From: an uncultured Bacteroides sp. | Lineage (GTDB): Bacteria > Bacteroidota > Bacteroidia > Bacteroidales > Bacteroidaceae | Direction: 5' to 3' | DNA: 64,000 nucleotides | Assembly (NCBI RefSeq): GCF_902491285.1 | Contig: NZ_CABUHK010000005.1 | Span: forward strand, 1-64,000 | In this document: positions 45,279-52,475 of the stretch, one piece after another | How the letters are laid out: each line of letters starts with the position of its first letter | Position numbering within the stretch: position 1 is the first letter of the stretch | The notes under the pieces: generated by a model | The model's input: the letters and a program-made list of their open reading frames with translations, nothing else | Told to the model about the DNA's origin: nothing | Databases searched by the model: none | Translations under genes and position numbers: made by a program

Positions 45279-45302
45279 TTTTGCTCGTTTGTTATAAATA
45301 CA
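45279..45302 (-). promoter_or_regulatory. Conserved block upstream of fecR-type gene, copy 2
   Basis: TTTTGCTC (45279-45286) and TTATAAATACA (45292-45302) match the block at 32331-32353, and lie 20 bp before the FecR start. The third FecR gene (60126) has no such block, so it is specific to the two paralogous loci. Confidence 0.45.
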
Positions 45303-45404
45303 CATCTCGATTTCCTACACCCTAGTGAAAATCTTATCTTTTTTCAAAATCTTTCTCCTTGCTGCTTTTTTCTCCTTTTTATTTCATTAATAAAACTATT
45401 TATC

Positions 45405-45412
45405 TACTTTTG
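45405..45412 (+). promoter_or_regulatory. -7 box that decides the second sigma start
   Basis: TACTTTTG fits TAnnTTTG. It ends 2 bp before an in-frame ATG (45414), which would lie at or before the transcription start. The next ATG (45429) is therefore the likely start and gives MTHKEL, parallel to MNEKEA of the first sigma. Confidence 0.6.
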
Positions 45413-45428
45413 TATGATAGAAGTTAAA

Positions 45429-45974
45429 ATGACACACAAAGAATTAATTCTAAAATTCAAAGAAGGGGATGAAGAAGCATTTTCATCCATATATAAACTC
45501 TATTGGGAGAAAGTGTATAACTTTTCCCGTTTGTATCTTGTGTCGTCTGAAGATGTTGCCGAAATAGTACAAGAAGTATTCATTAAACTGTGGGAAACCC
45601 GGCATTTAGTTGATGAGAAGCAACCTTTTGAAGGTTTCCTGTTTATCATTACACGTAATCAGATTTTCAATTATTCACGCAAACAATTGAATTATTCTTT
45701 TTTGAAGATGACAGTATTACAATCTATAGAGCAATCTTATGAAGACGAAGACCAACTGGAAATTTCCGATTTAAAAAAACATCTTTCCATACTGATATCC
45801 CAATTACCGGAGCGCCAGCAGCAAATATTCCGTATGAGCCGCGAACAACATTTGACGTATAAACAAATTGCCGAACAATTGTCAATCAGTGAAAAGACAG
45901 TAGAATACCATATGACAGCAGCATTAAAATATTTACGAAAGAATTTATATCTGCTGTCACTGTTCCTCAGCTAA
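45429..45974 (+). CDS. ECF sigma factor, FecI type (second M60 locus)
   Basis: 181 residues from 45429. Region 2: SIYKLYWEKVYNFSRLYL and EIVQEVFIKLWETR. Region 4: LTYKQIAEQLSISEKTVEYHMTAALKYLRK. It probably recognises the promoter in front of its own FecR/SusC genes. The frame extends upstream to 45270 without a stop, but that part reads as low-complexity Phe/Leu-rich sequence and precedes the promoter. Confidence 0.92.
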   Translation: MTHKELILKFKEGDEEAFSSIYKLYWEKVYNFSRLYLVSSEDVAEIVQEVFIKLWETRHLVDEKQPFEGFLFIITRNQIFNYSRKQLNYSFLKMTVLQSIEQSYEDEDQLEISDLKKHLSILISQLPERQQQIFRMSREQHLTYKQIAEQLSISEKTVEYHMTAALKYLRKNLYLLSLFLS

Positions 45975-46021
45975 TTTCTCACAGTTACGTACCGATATTA
46001 TTTACTTCATTATGACGCTGT

Positions 46022-46051
46022 TTAGTTCATTTCTGTATAGTTATGAACTAA
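46022..46051 (+). terminator. Hairpin after the second sigma gene
   Basis: TTAGTTCAT (46022-46030) pairs with ATGAACTAA (46043-46051), 12-nt loop, 48 bp after the sigma stop and followed by TTTCC. A moderately strong stem, possibly a terminator. Confidence 0.4.
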
Positions 46052-46118
46052 TTTCCAACTTGTGCAAATTTGTCGTTAATACTGAATGAATTTATGACTG
46101 ATGATGCATGATTTTATT

Positions 46119-46206
46119 CGTCTGACAATTGTTTCTTTTTCGTCTGACAGTTGTCAGACGGAGGAATAACAGTTGTCAGACGAAAGTTCAACAACTGTCA
46201 GACGAA
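46119..46206. repeat. 22-bp-period palindrome array B
   Basis: Four units start at 46119, 46141, 46163 and 46185. Each is centred on ACA-RY-TGT-like sequence (centres 46128.5, 46150.5, 46172.5 and 46194.5), exactly 22 bp apart. The full palindrome CGTCTGACA-GT-TGTCAGACG fills the second unit. Unit 1 keeps the left arm, units 3 and 4 the right arm, so the 9-mer occurs twice forward (46119, 46141) and three times inverted (46152, 46174, 46196). The outer ends also pair over ~20 bp (46112-46132 with 46190-46210), so the RNA could fold into nested stems. Confidence 0.75.
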
Positions 46207-46250
46207 TAAATTTATATATAACGGAGATTAAATCATGGCATACTGCCAAT

Positions 46251-46275
46251 CTAATTTTAGGAAAACTAAGATTAG
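46251..46275 (-). terminator. Small hairpin before the radical SAM 3' end
   Basis: Arms 46251-46260 and 46266-46275 pair over 10 bp with one mismatch and a 5-nt loop, 46 bp beyond the stop of the minus-strand gene. Possible terminator; weak. Confidence 0.35.
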
Positions 46276-46321
46276 TTTGAATGAGTTCAAATCCATACGA
46301 TTATCAATAAATAGTCATATG

Positions 46322-47095
46322 CTAATAAGAAGCCGTTGCCGAAATACCCTCTTTTTCCAGTAAAGAGACAATCCGGTCTAGCTCCTCATGGGTAGCTTTC
46401 TGCAAATCATGATCAGGCGTTTCACGGTCAATCGTATATATCATCACTTGACTGGGAGCTATTTCTTTCACCGCTTCTATCCAAGGAAGTACATATTTAT
46501 CGGACGTATTATCCATGTCTTTTCCCTGATAACCACCTTTCAGAAACATTGTCTGTACGATGCAATTTCCTTTGAATTCTTTCATTTTCTCAATAACCTT
46601 CTTTACGGAATATTTTCCGTTCGGACGGTCCAACTGATGGATATATTCTTCATCCACCGTATCCAATTTCAGAATATTATTATCAACCTTATTCAGCGCA
46701 TCAAAAACAGCGGGACGATCGATAAACGTAGAATTACTTAATACACTCACTTTCGCTTTCGGAAAATAGGTATCCCGCAGCGCAAGTGTATCTTCTATGA
46801 TTTCCGGAAAGTGGGGATGCGCAGTCGGCTCACCGTTTCCGGCAAATGTCAGTACATCGGGGGCAGGGCCATTTGCCTGCATATCTTTCAGTTTCTCTTC
46901 AAGAGCTGTGCGGACTTCTTCACGGGTAGGAAGATGCTTTTTCGTACGATGTTCGGCATTGAAACCACATTCGCAGTAAATACAGTCGAATGAACACACT
47001 TTACCGTCATCCGGTAATAAGTTAATCCCCAAAGAAACACCCAGACGGCGGGAATGAACAGGACCGAAGATGGGTGAAGGAAAAATAATAGTCAT
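46322..47095 (-). CDS. Radical SAM protein
   Basis: A 257-residue protein with the [4Fe-4S]/SAM motif CSFDCIYCEC (Cys 34, 38, 41) preceded by GPVHSRRLGVSLGIN. The GNGEPTAHP stretch (about 91-99) is the SAM-binding GGE-like motif. It looks like the small stand-alone radical SAM proteins that are widespread in anaerobes, with unknown substrate. No partner gene lies next to it, and it has its own promoter. Confidence 0.88.
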   Translation of the reverse strand: MTIIFPSPIFGPVHSRRLGVSLGINLLPDDGKVCSFDCIYCECGFNAEHRTKKHLPTREEVRTALEEKLKDMQANGPAPDVLTFAGNGEPTAHPHFPEIIEDTLALRDTYFPKAKVSVLSNSTFIDRPAVFDALNKVDNNILKLDTVDEEYIHQLDRPNGKYSVKKVIEKMKEFKGNCIVQTMFLKGGYQGKDMDNTSDKYVLPWIEAVKEIAPSQVMIYTIDRETPDHDLQKATHEELDRIVSLLEKEGISATASY

Positions 47096-47183
47096 CTTAT
47101 TCTAATTTTATCATTTACAATTTATATTTTATAAACTGATTATCTCCAGTTGACGTTGCAATATTAAACTGCTTACTTTGTCT

Positions 47184-47202
47184 ACTAATTTCTCCAATTA
47201 GT
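47184..47202 (-). promoter_or_regulatory. Hairpin at the start of the radical SAM leader
   Basis: ACTAATT (47184-47190) and AATTAGT (47196-47202) pair over 7 bp with a 5-nt loop. On the minus strand the stem begins about 3 nt after the predicted transcription start, a place typical of 5' stabilising stem-loops. The leader to the start codon is ~110 nt. Confidence 0.4.
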
Positions 47203-47208
47203 TTTGCA

Positions 47209-47216
47209 CAAAGATA
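47209..47216 (-). promoter_or_regulatory. -7 box of the radical SAM gene
   Basis: The minus strand reads TATCTTTG, a consensus -7 octamer, in the gap before the HhH-protein 3' end. Confidence 0.5.
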
Positions 47217-47218
47217 GC

Positions 47219-49267
47219 CTAAAACTTGATACGCAGTTGCATTTGTATATCTGCTTTTTTATTTCCACGGATTAAATCGTTGCCGGAACCTATCTCATTC
47301 CGGTCCAAGTAGATAGTTTCGCCGAACTTGGTTATGAACAACCAGTGTTTATTCAGTTCATATCTCAAACGGACACTGCACCGGAATCCACTGCCTTGGA
47401 ATGACGGAGTATAGAATGTATAAAGCAATCCTTTTTCGGATGCATATACACGCGAATCATAACTGTCTGTAGAAAAGTAACTGCCTTGAACGTCAGCAAA
47501 CAGCCTGGCCCAAGGCAGTTGGGAGGATATCATTTGTGTAACCTGATATCCTATGTCAGCAGCTCTGTCCTGAGAATGAAAATGATTATAATCCAAAGTT
47601 GTACGACTGCTAAACACATCTTTAAAAGAATAGTTCAAGCGATAACGAAATTGGTGATGAAAAATAGGAAGCGTTAGCGTTCCTTTACTTCCTGTCAGGT
47701 CACGCTCTTTTTGTTTATAACGATATTTCAACTCCATTGAGAGATTAGCGCGAGGAGTAAAAGTTGCTTGAACCAGTCCGTCCATCCCACGGGAAGATTT
47801 ATTGATTCGGTATCTTTTCCACGGAAAAGAAAATAAGTCGAATGAAGCGAAGAATTTCCAATAAGCAAAAGGAGAGGTTTCCAATCCTAAATAATATCCC
47901 TGTTCATTCTGGATTGTACTTCCCTCTCCAAAGGAATGGGCGAACATTGCCCAATAGTTATAAGAATAGAACCGATGTATCAACATAAGATGAACATCCT
48001 GAACCGGTGAATATTGCAGACGGTTCAAAGAAGCCCAACCTTGTTTTCCCACTGCCGTCTCTCCCTGAAAAGAAAAACGATGCCAGCGATAAGCGTAGTC
48101 CACTCCCAGATTATAGAAATTATTTCCATGAAGATTATATTTGGAATAACCTGTTAATTCCGGTTCATAAGGTCGGTTGAAAACATAGTAAATGCCGGTG
48201 ATACCCAGCTTTATACGGTTCTGTTGATAACTTATATTTCCACCTGTCAATTGCAAGGTGAACAGGTGCTTTTTATCCGCTTCTTTTTGGCTTCGATGTA
48301 GTCCGGTTTTATAGACAGATGTTATTTCTCCATCCGTTACCACACCGTCCAAAGAACGATGTGAATAAAAGCCCGACACATCCCAATGCCTGGATAAAGC
48401 AACAGTGGCAGCCACTCCCCGAAAATAATTGTATTCATCCGTAGAAGAGTGTTTCTTTATCCCACTGCTGCGATTGTTGAAAGAAGAAGCATAGATTGTC
48501 TTTCCCATCAGATAATCCGTACTAACCACCAGTCCCTGACCAAAACTGAGCCGATAGTTACCAACAGCTAATGCTTTTAACCGTCCACAGTTTTTCAATA
48601 GCAAATAAAAGGAATAATAATCGTAGCCATAACGATTGTGTAAAGCTCCAAAAGGCTCTCCACCATCTTTCTCGGCAACGACTCCTGCATAGAGTCGGTC
48701 ACTATATCGAAAACTATACTTTACAGAGTTATAAACAGCAGGCCCCAGATAGGTATGTTCATAACCTTTCCGCTTATAAAACGGTATATCCATGCGAGTT
48801 AGCACTTCATTTCTGCCATACTTTCCTGCGCTTTTCAACATAGTTTTCCACCGAAAAGCAGATTCATTGTTAATAGCTTTTATACAGACAAAAGGCAGTA
48901 AATACTGGATAGTCTGCCTATCCATATCTTCTATTAACTGGAGTTCATAAATGGTTTGCATCTGTCCGTGAATGTAGATATAAGCTAACAGGTGTTCAAT
49001 CTGAATATCACTCAAAAAAGGAAATTGTTCGAGTTGTTCACGGGTAGCGGCATTCAGATTAACCGGCTCCTGCAGACGAGTGGAAAGTTCTTCCAGTTCA
49101 TTTTCCCAATTCAAGGTATTAACTGAGTTATTAATATCATTATTAACAGATAAATCTTCAAGAACATCTTCCAAAAGACTCTCTGAAGGGTTTTGAGCAC
49201 TACAAGCAGGAATTATGAACAGGCTGTTTATAATACTTATCAACCGGATAAGTTGAGCAGTTTTCAT
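47219..49267 (-). CDS. Helix-hairpin-helix plus outer-membrane beta-barrel protein
   Basis: The start at 49267 (MKTAQLIRLISI-) gives 682 residues and a signal peptide ending near PACSAQ. A ComEA-like helix-hairpin-helix region occupies about 65-125 (VNLNAATREQLEQFPFLSD, then a second hairpin QTIYELQLIEDMDRQ). The rest is a string of aromatic-ended amphipathic beta strands finishing in MQLRIKF, typical of an outer-membrane barrel. ComEA-type HhH domains bind DNA without sequence preference. In Bacteroidetes the combination is conserved but I know of no demonstrated function. An in-frame start at 49306 lies upstream, but it is only 6 bp from the -7 box. Confidence 0.8.
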   Translation of the reverse strand: MKTAQLIRLISIINSLFIIPACSAQNPSESLLEDVLEDLSVNNDINNSVNTLNWENELEELSTRLQEPVNLNAATREQLEQFPFLSDIQIEHLLAYIYIHGQMQTIYELQLIEDMDRQTIQYLLPFVCIKAINNESAFRWKTMLKSAGKYGRNEVLTRMDIPFYKRKGYEHTYLGPAVYNSVKYSFRYSDRLYAGVVAEKDGGEPFGALHNRYGYDYYSFYLLLKNCGRLKALAVGNYRLSFGQGLVVSTDYLMGKTIYASSFNNRSSGIKKHSSTDEYNYFRGVAATVALSRHWDVSGFYSHRSLDGVVTDGEITSVYKTGLHRSQKEADKKHLFTLQLTGGNISYQQNRIKLGITGIYYVFNRPYEPELTGYSKYNLHGNNFYNLGVDYAYRWHRFSFQGETAVGKQGWASLNRLQYSPVQDVHLMLIHRFYSYNYWAMFAHSFGEGSTIQNEQGYYLGLETSPFAYWKFFASFDLFSFPWKRYRINKSSRGMDGLVQATFTPRANLSMELKYRYKQKERDLTGSKGTLTLPIFHHQFRYRLNYSFKDVFSSRTTLDYNHFHSQDRAADIGYQVTQMISSQLPWARLFADVQGSYFSTDSYDSRVYASEKGLLYTFYTPSFQGSGFRCSVRLRYELNKHWLFITKFGETIYLDRNEIGSGNDLIRGNKKADIQMQLRIKF

Positions 49268-49311
49268 CAATAAAAAGTGTATTATCTTCTTGCATTTTAT
49301 GTACAAAGCGG

Positions 49312-49319
49312 CAAAGATA
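49312..49319 (-). promoter_or_regulatory. -7 box of the HhH barrel gene
   Basis: The minus strand reads TATCTTTG, 44 bp before the ATG at 49267. It puts the transcription start near 49308, which argues against the in-frame ATG at 49306. Confidence 0.5.
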
Positions 49320-49372
49320 CTTTAAATAGGTTAACATCTTTGTGAAAAGACTGAATAATAAAATTTTAATCC

Positions 49373-49380
49373 TATTTTTG
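49373..49380 (+). promoter_or_regulatory. -7 box abutting the DUF4294 start
   Basis: TATTTTTG (TAnnTTTG) ends 4 bp before the GTG at 49385. If used, the mRNA would start at or next to the GTG, making it leaderless, or translation would begin at ATG 49412. Confidence 0.45.
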
Positions 49381-49384
49381 TATC

Positions 49385-49990
49385 GTGAAAAGAAGGCTTA
49401 ACATAGTAATAATGATGCTGTTTGCTATTGTTTGCTGTACAATGCGCGTACAGGCTCAGGAAAAGCAAAGCATCAATGGATACTTGGTTCCGATGTGTAT
49501 CTATAATGGAGATACGATTCCATGTGTCCAGTTAAGAACTGTGTATATCTTCCGCCCGCTAAAGTTCAAGAACGAAAAGGAACGTCAGGAATACTACCGA
49601 TTGGTACGGAATGTAAAAAAAGTATATCCCATATCAAAAGAAATTAACCAGGCTATTATTGAAACTTACGAGTATCTGCAAACTCTACCTAATGAAAAGG
49701 CTCGTCAAAAGCATATCAAACGGGTGGAAAAAGGTCTGAAAGAACAATATACCCCCCGAATGAAAAAACTCTCTTTTGCACAGGGGAAACTGTTGATTAA
49801 ATTAATAGACCGCCAAAGTAATTCTACCAGTTATGAACTGGTGAAAGCATTTATGGGACCTTTCAAAGCCGGATTCTATCAGACATTCGCTGCGCTGTTC
49901 GGTGCCAGCCTGAAAAAAGAATATGACCCGGAAGGTGAAGATAAACTAACGGAACGTGTCGTACTGTTGGTAGAGAACGGACAAATCTGA
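49385..49990 (+). CDS. DUF4294 family protein
   Basis: 201 residues from the GTG at 49385, with a signal peptide cut after VQAQ (about residue 25). The YIFRPLKFKNEKERQEYYRLVRNVKKVYP block (about 56-85) is the hallmark of DUF4294 proteins, which are conserved in Bacteroidetes and have no known function. The start is uncertain: GTG gives a good positively charged signal peptide (KRR) but nearly coincides with the predicted transcription start. ATG 49412 gives a short signal without basic residues. No operon partner. Confidence 0.85.
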   Translation: MKRRLNIVIMMLFAIVCCTMRVQAQEKQSINGYLVPMCIYNGDTIPCVQLRTVYIFRPLKFKNEKERQEYYRLVRNVKKVYPISKEINQAIIETYEYLQTLPNEKARQKHIKRVEKGLKEQYTPRMKKLSFAQGKLLIKLIDRQSNSTSYELVKAFMGPFKAGFYQTFAALFGASLKKEYDPEGEDKLTERVVLLVENGQI

Positions 49991-50019
49991 ACAACACACC
50001 TGATACTTATTAACCAATC

Positions 50020-50039
50020 TTACTAACCGAAGTTAGTAA
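50020..50039 (+). terminator. Tetraloop hairpin after the DUF4294 gene
   Basis: TTACTAAC and GTTAGTAA pair perfectly around CGAA, 29 bp after the stop. There is no T-run, so it may be a processing or stability stem rather than a terminator. Confidence 0.4.
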
Positions 50040-50072
50040 AGTTACCGCACCCTTCCTTATCTTGAATTTACC

Positions 50073-50226
50073 AACACTTGTTCTGCATTTACAGGCCATA
50101 TATAAGCAATATACAGGAGCTATATATGCTACTTGCAGGAACTATATGTCCAACACGCAGCGCATATATCCCCAATATACAGAATATATATGCGCTGTAA
50201 ACAGCATCTATATATCCTACAACGAG
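50073..50226. repeat. 22-bp-period tandem array C
   Basis: Seven units of exactly 22 bp start at 50073, 50095, 50117, 50139, 50161, 50183 and 50205. Six of seven end in (A/G)CAG-type sequence (the last ends CGAG). Units 2-7 share an A/T core (TATATA or TATATG) at unit positions 4-11. Units differ in the remaining positions, so this is not a recent slippage product. It lies between two convergent genes. Confidence 0.7.
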
Positions 50227-50345
50227 TATAATTATATAACTTGAATTCTATACTTATGAACAATTACATATATATTGATTATAAGCGAATTAACTATATT
50301 ATCCACCAGTTATAAACCACTTATTAACCAATCCTGTTTATGCTG

Positions 50346-50873
50346 TCAGCGCAGCTTTTTGAACAAATCCCAAATCACAATTCCGGTAGTTACGGAAACA
50401 TTCAAAGAGTGCTTGGTACCATATTGGGGAATCTCTATGCAGCCGTCCGAATGGTCAATAACCTCCTGTTGCACCCCTTTCACTTCGTTTCCCATTACGA
50501 TAGCATACTTCTTACTCTTATCCAGTTGAAGCTCATCCAACATGATGCTTCCTTCTGCCTGTTCTACGGAATAAACGATATACCCTTCATTTTTGAGGTT
50601 ATCAACAGCATCAACAGCGTTATTAACATACTTCCAGTCAACAGTGAACTCGGCACCCAGTGCAGTCTTATGCATTTCAGGGTGTGGAGGAGTGGCCGTT
50701 ATACCACACAGATAGATACATTCAATGCGGAATGCATCCGAAGTACGGAACACGGAACCTATGTTATGCAAACTACGAATATCGTCCAGCACTACCACCA
50801 AGGGCAGTTTATCAGCCTGTTTGAACTCTTCGGCGCTGATACGGTTCAGCTCTGTTATTTTCAGTTTACGCAT
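50346..50873 (-). CDS. SpoU/TrmH-family RNA 2'-O-methyltransferase
   Basis: A 175-residue single-domain SPOUT protein. The three SpoU motifs are present: NIGSVFRTSDAF (motif 1, about 37-48), YAIVMGNEVKGV (motif 2, about 122-133) and IEIPQYGTKHSLNVSVTTGIV (motif 3, about 146-166). Together they form the knotted SAM site. Target RNA position (tRNA or rRNA) cannot be told from sequence alone. Own promoter (TACCTTTG at 50910-50903 on the minus strand), leader ~26 nt. Confidence 0.92.
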   Translation of the reverse strand: MRKLKITELNRISAEEFKQADKLPLVVVLDDIRSLHNIGSVFRTSDAFRIECIYLCGITATPPHPEMHKTALGAEFTVDWKYVNNAVDAVDNLKNEGYIVYSVEQAEGSIMLDELQLDKSKKYAIVMGNEVKGVQQEVIDHSDGCIEIPQYGTKHSLNVSVTTGIVIWDLFKKLR

Positions 50874-50902
50874 ACGTTTTACTCTTAATTACATTCAGTG
50901 TG

Positions 50903-50910
50903 CAAAGGTA
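50903..50910 (-). promoter_or_regulatory. -7 box of the SpoU methyltransferase gene
   Basis: The minus strand reads TACCTTTG, 29 bp before the ATG, well placed for a short leader. Confidence 0.5.
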
Positions 50911-51118
50911 ATCCTTTTCTGTTAACAGAGGTGTTGATAACGGTTTAAAACCTGTCAAAACTATCGGCAAAGATTTTGAAAAATAATTCTTGCATTATTC
51001 AAAAGAAGATATAAGAGGCCTTCATTATGAACATTCCAAAAAACTAACCCAAAACTTTCTACACAGACATAAACATATTTTTCAGCACTTATCTGCCTGT
51101 TTATATCCATAAAGTTTT

Positions 51119-51126
51119 TAACTTTG
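51119..51126 (+). promoter_or_regulatory. Candidate -7 box of nadA
   Basis: TAACTTTG fits the -7 consensus. A start here leaves an unusually long ~245-nt leader before the ATG at 51375. A closer promoter may exist that I did not recognise. Confidence 0.4.
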
Positions 51127-51374
51127 CACTTTATCAACAGGGAGTTAATAGCAAACTTCCATTTGACGGCATTTGACGGTGCTTTCATTGATAATGAAGC
51201 GAATAGGATAGGATAGTTTCTTCTTTACATCAGTTCATAACCGACTCATAAAGCGGAAGCATAGACTAATAACTTATTCAGCAAGAAAAATCGTATTTAT
51301 TTGCTAACATTATTAACAGGCTATCATCACTAACAAAGGATTTTTTTTAAAAGGAAAGAAATAAGAATATTATT

Positions 51375-52313
51375 ATGAATGAACTCATAAAGGCTATTAA
51401 CGAGCTGAAGAAAGAAAAGAATGCAATCATTCTGGGGCACTACTACCAGAAGGGTGAGATACAGGACATCGCCGATTACGTTGGCGATAGTTTGGCATTG
51501 GCTCAATGGGCGGCGAAAACGGAAGCGGATATTATTGTGATGTGCGGCGTTCATTTTATGGGTGAGACGGCGAAGGTGCTTTGTCCGGGGAAGAAGGTAC
51601 TGGTTCCCGACATGGAAGCGGGCTGTTCGTTGGCGGACAGTTGTCCGGCGGATAAGTTTGCGCAGTTTGTCAAAGAGCATCCGGGACACACCGTTATTTC
51701 GTACGTCAATACGACGGCTGCGGTGAAAGCTGTGACAGATGTGGTGGTGACTTCCACTAATGCGAAGCAGATTGTGGAAAGCTTTCCTAAAGATGAGAAA
51801 ATAATCTTTGGGCCGGATAGGAATCTGGGTAATTATATCAACTCAGTTACGAACAGGAATATGTTACTTTGGGATGGAGCCTGCCATGTGCATGAACAGT
51901 TCTCTGTTGAAAAGATTGTGGAACTGAAAGCGCAGCATCCGGAAGCGTTGGTGCTGGCACATCCCGAATGCAAGAGTACGGTATTGAAACTGGCTGACGT
52001 AGTAGGCTCTACGGCTGCTCTGTTGAAGTATGCCGTGAACCATCCGGAAAATACGTATATCGTGGCTACCGAATCGGGTATCTTACATGAGATGCAGAAG
52101 AAGTGTCCGCAAACAACGTTTATCCCTGCTCCACCGAACGATAGTACGTGTGGATGTAACGAGTGTAGCTTCATGCGGTTGAATACGCTGGAGAAGCTGT
52201 ATGAGTGTCTGAAAAATGAGTCACCGGAGATTACGGTCGATCCGGAAGTGGCGAAGAAGGCAGTGAAGCCGATTCAGCGGATGTTGGAGATTTCGGCGGA
52301 ATTGGGGCTATAG
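51375..52313 (+). CDS. nadA: Quinolinate synthase A
   Basis: A 312-residue protein. It condenses iminoaspartate with dihydroxyacetone phosphate to quinolinate, the first committed precursor of NAD made de novo. The three cluster Cys are visible: VMCGVHFMGETAK (Cys about 57), WDGACHVHEQFS (Cys about 168) and CGCNECSFMRLN (the [4Fe-4S] ligand near 258-261). AILGHYYQ-type opening (IILGHYYQKGEIQDIADYVGDS) is typical. Length matches the family. It is alone; nadB and nadC are not in the window. Confidence 0.96.
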   Translation: MNELIKAINELKKEKNAIILGHYYQKGEIQDIADYVGDSLALAQWAAKTEADIIVMCGVHFMGETAKVLCPGKKVLVPDMEAGCSLADSCPADKFAQFVKEHPGHTVISYVNTTAAVKAVTDVVVTSTNAKQIVESFPKDEKIIFGPDRNLGNYINSVTNRNMLLWDGACHVHEQFSVEKIVELKAQHPEALVLAHPECKSTVLKLADVVGSTAALLKYAVNHPENTYIVATESGILHEMQKKCPQTTFIPAPPNDSTCGCNECSFMRLNTLEKLYECLKNESPEITVDPEVAKKAVKPIQRMLEISAELGL

Positions 52314-52374
52314 GATTATTAAGAGATATTTATTTTAGAAATACGAAATAGTTTCCATTCAACGGATATTAAGT

Positions 52375-52422
52375 AAAAAAGAGAAGTACGGAATCCTTTC
52401 GAGTTCCGTACTTCTCTTTTTT
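52375..52422. terminator. 19-bp hairpin between nadA and the OmpA-type gene
   Basis: Arms 52375-52393 and 52404-52422 are perfect 19-bp complements with a 10-nt loop and A/T tracts on both outer sides, so it is a bidirectional intrinsic terminator for the two convergent genes. Confidence 0.88.
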
Positions 52423-52475
52423 ATTTTGTTTATTATTATTGCTTAGAAACACTGCCAAGCAGTAGTAATTTTTTC

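Larger units (their letters stand above)
45975..46321. other. 347-bp spacer between convergent genes
   Basis: No gene is seen. It contains a 9-bp hairpin (46022-46030 with 46043-46051) suited to ending the sigma transcript, the 22-bp array B (46119-46206), and a second hairpin (46251-46260 with 46266-46275, one mismatch) near the 3' end of the radical SAM gene. Confidence 0.7.
49991..50345. other. 355-bp spacer between convergent genes
   Basis: No gene is seen. It holds an 8-bp stem with a CGAA loop (50020-50027 with 50032-50039) and the seven-unit 22-bp array C (50073-50226). The remaining ~100 bp is A/T-rich without recognisable structure. Confidence 0.7.
50874..51374. other. 500-bp region upstream of nadA
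   Basis: No credible gene is seen; a 75-codon minus-strand frame has no family resemblance. It contains the methyltransferase promoter, a candidate nadA promoter (51119-51126) and a ~245-nt leader that includes a 10-bp tandem repeat ATTTGACGG(C/T) at 51161-51180. I recognise no riboswitch. Confidence 0.6.

Noticed and set aside
45270-45428. N-terminal extension of the second ECF sigma gene
   Set aside because: Low-complexity Phe/Leu-rich reading that precedes the -7 box at 45405; family alignment begins at MTHKEL.
46119-50226. CRISPR array reading of the 22-bp repeats
   Set aside because: Units are contiguous at 22 bp with degenerate, not constant, repeats. There are no unique ~30-bp spacers and no cas genes in the window.
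50961-51188. 75-codon minus-strand frame upstream of nadA
   Set aside because: No recognisable motif or promoter, and it overlaps the candidate nadA promoter.
50880-51340. Replication-origin-like sequence (several TTATCAACA-type words)
   Set aside because: Words are few and scattered, no dnaA or parAB gene is near, and the surrounding DNA is merely A/T-rich.
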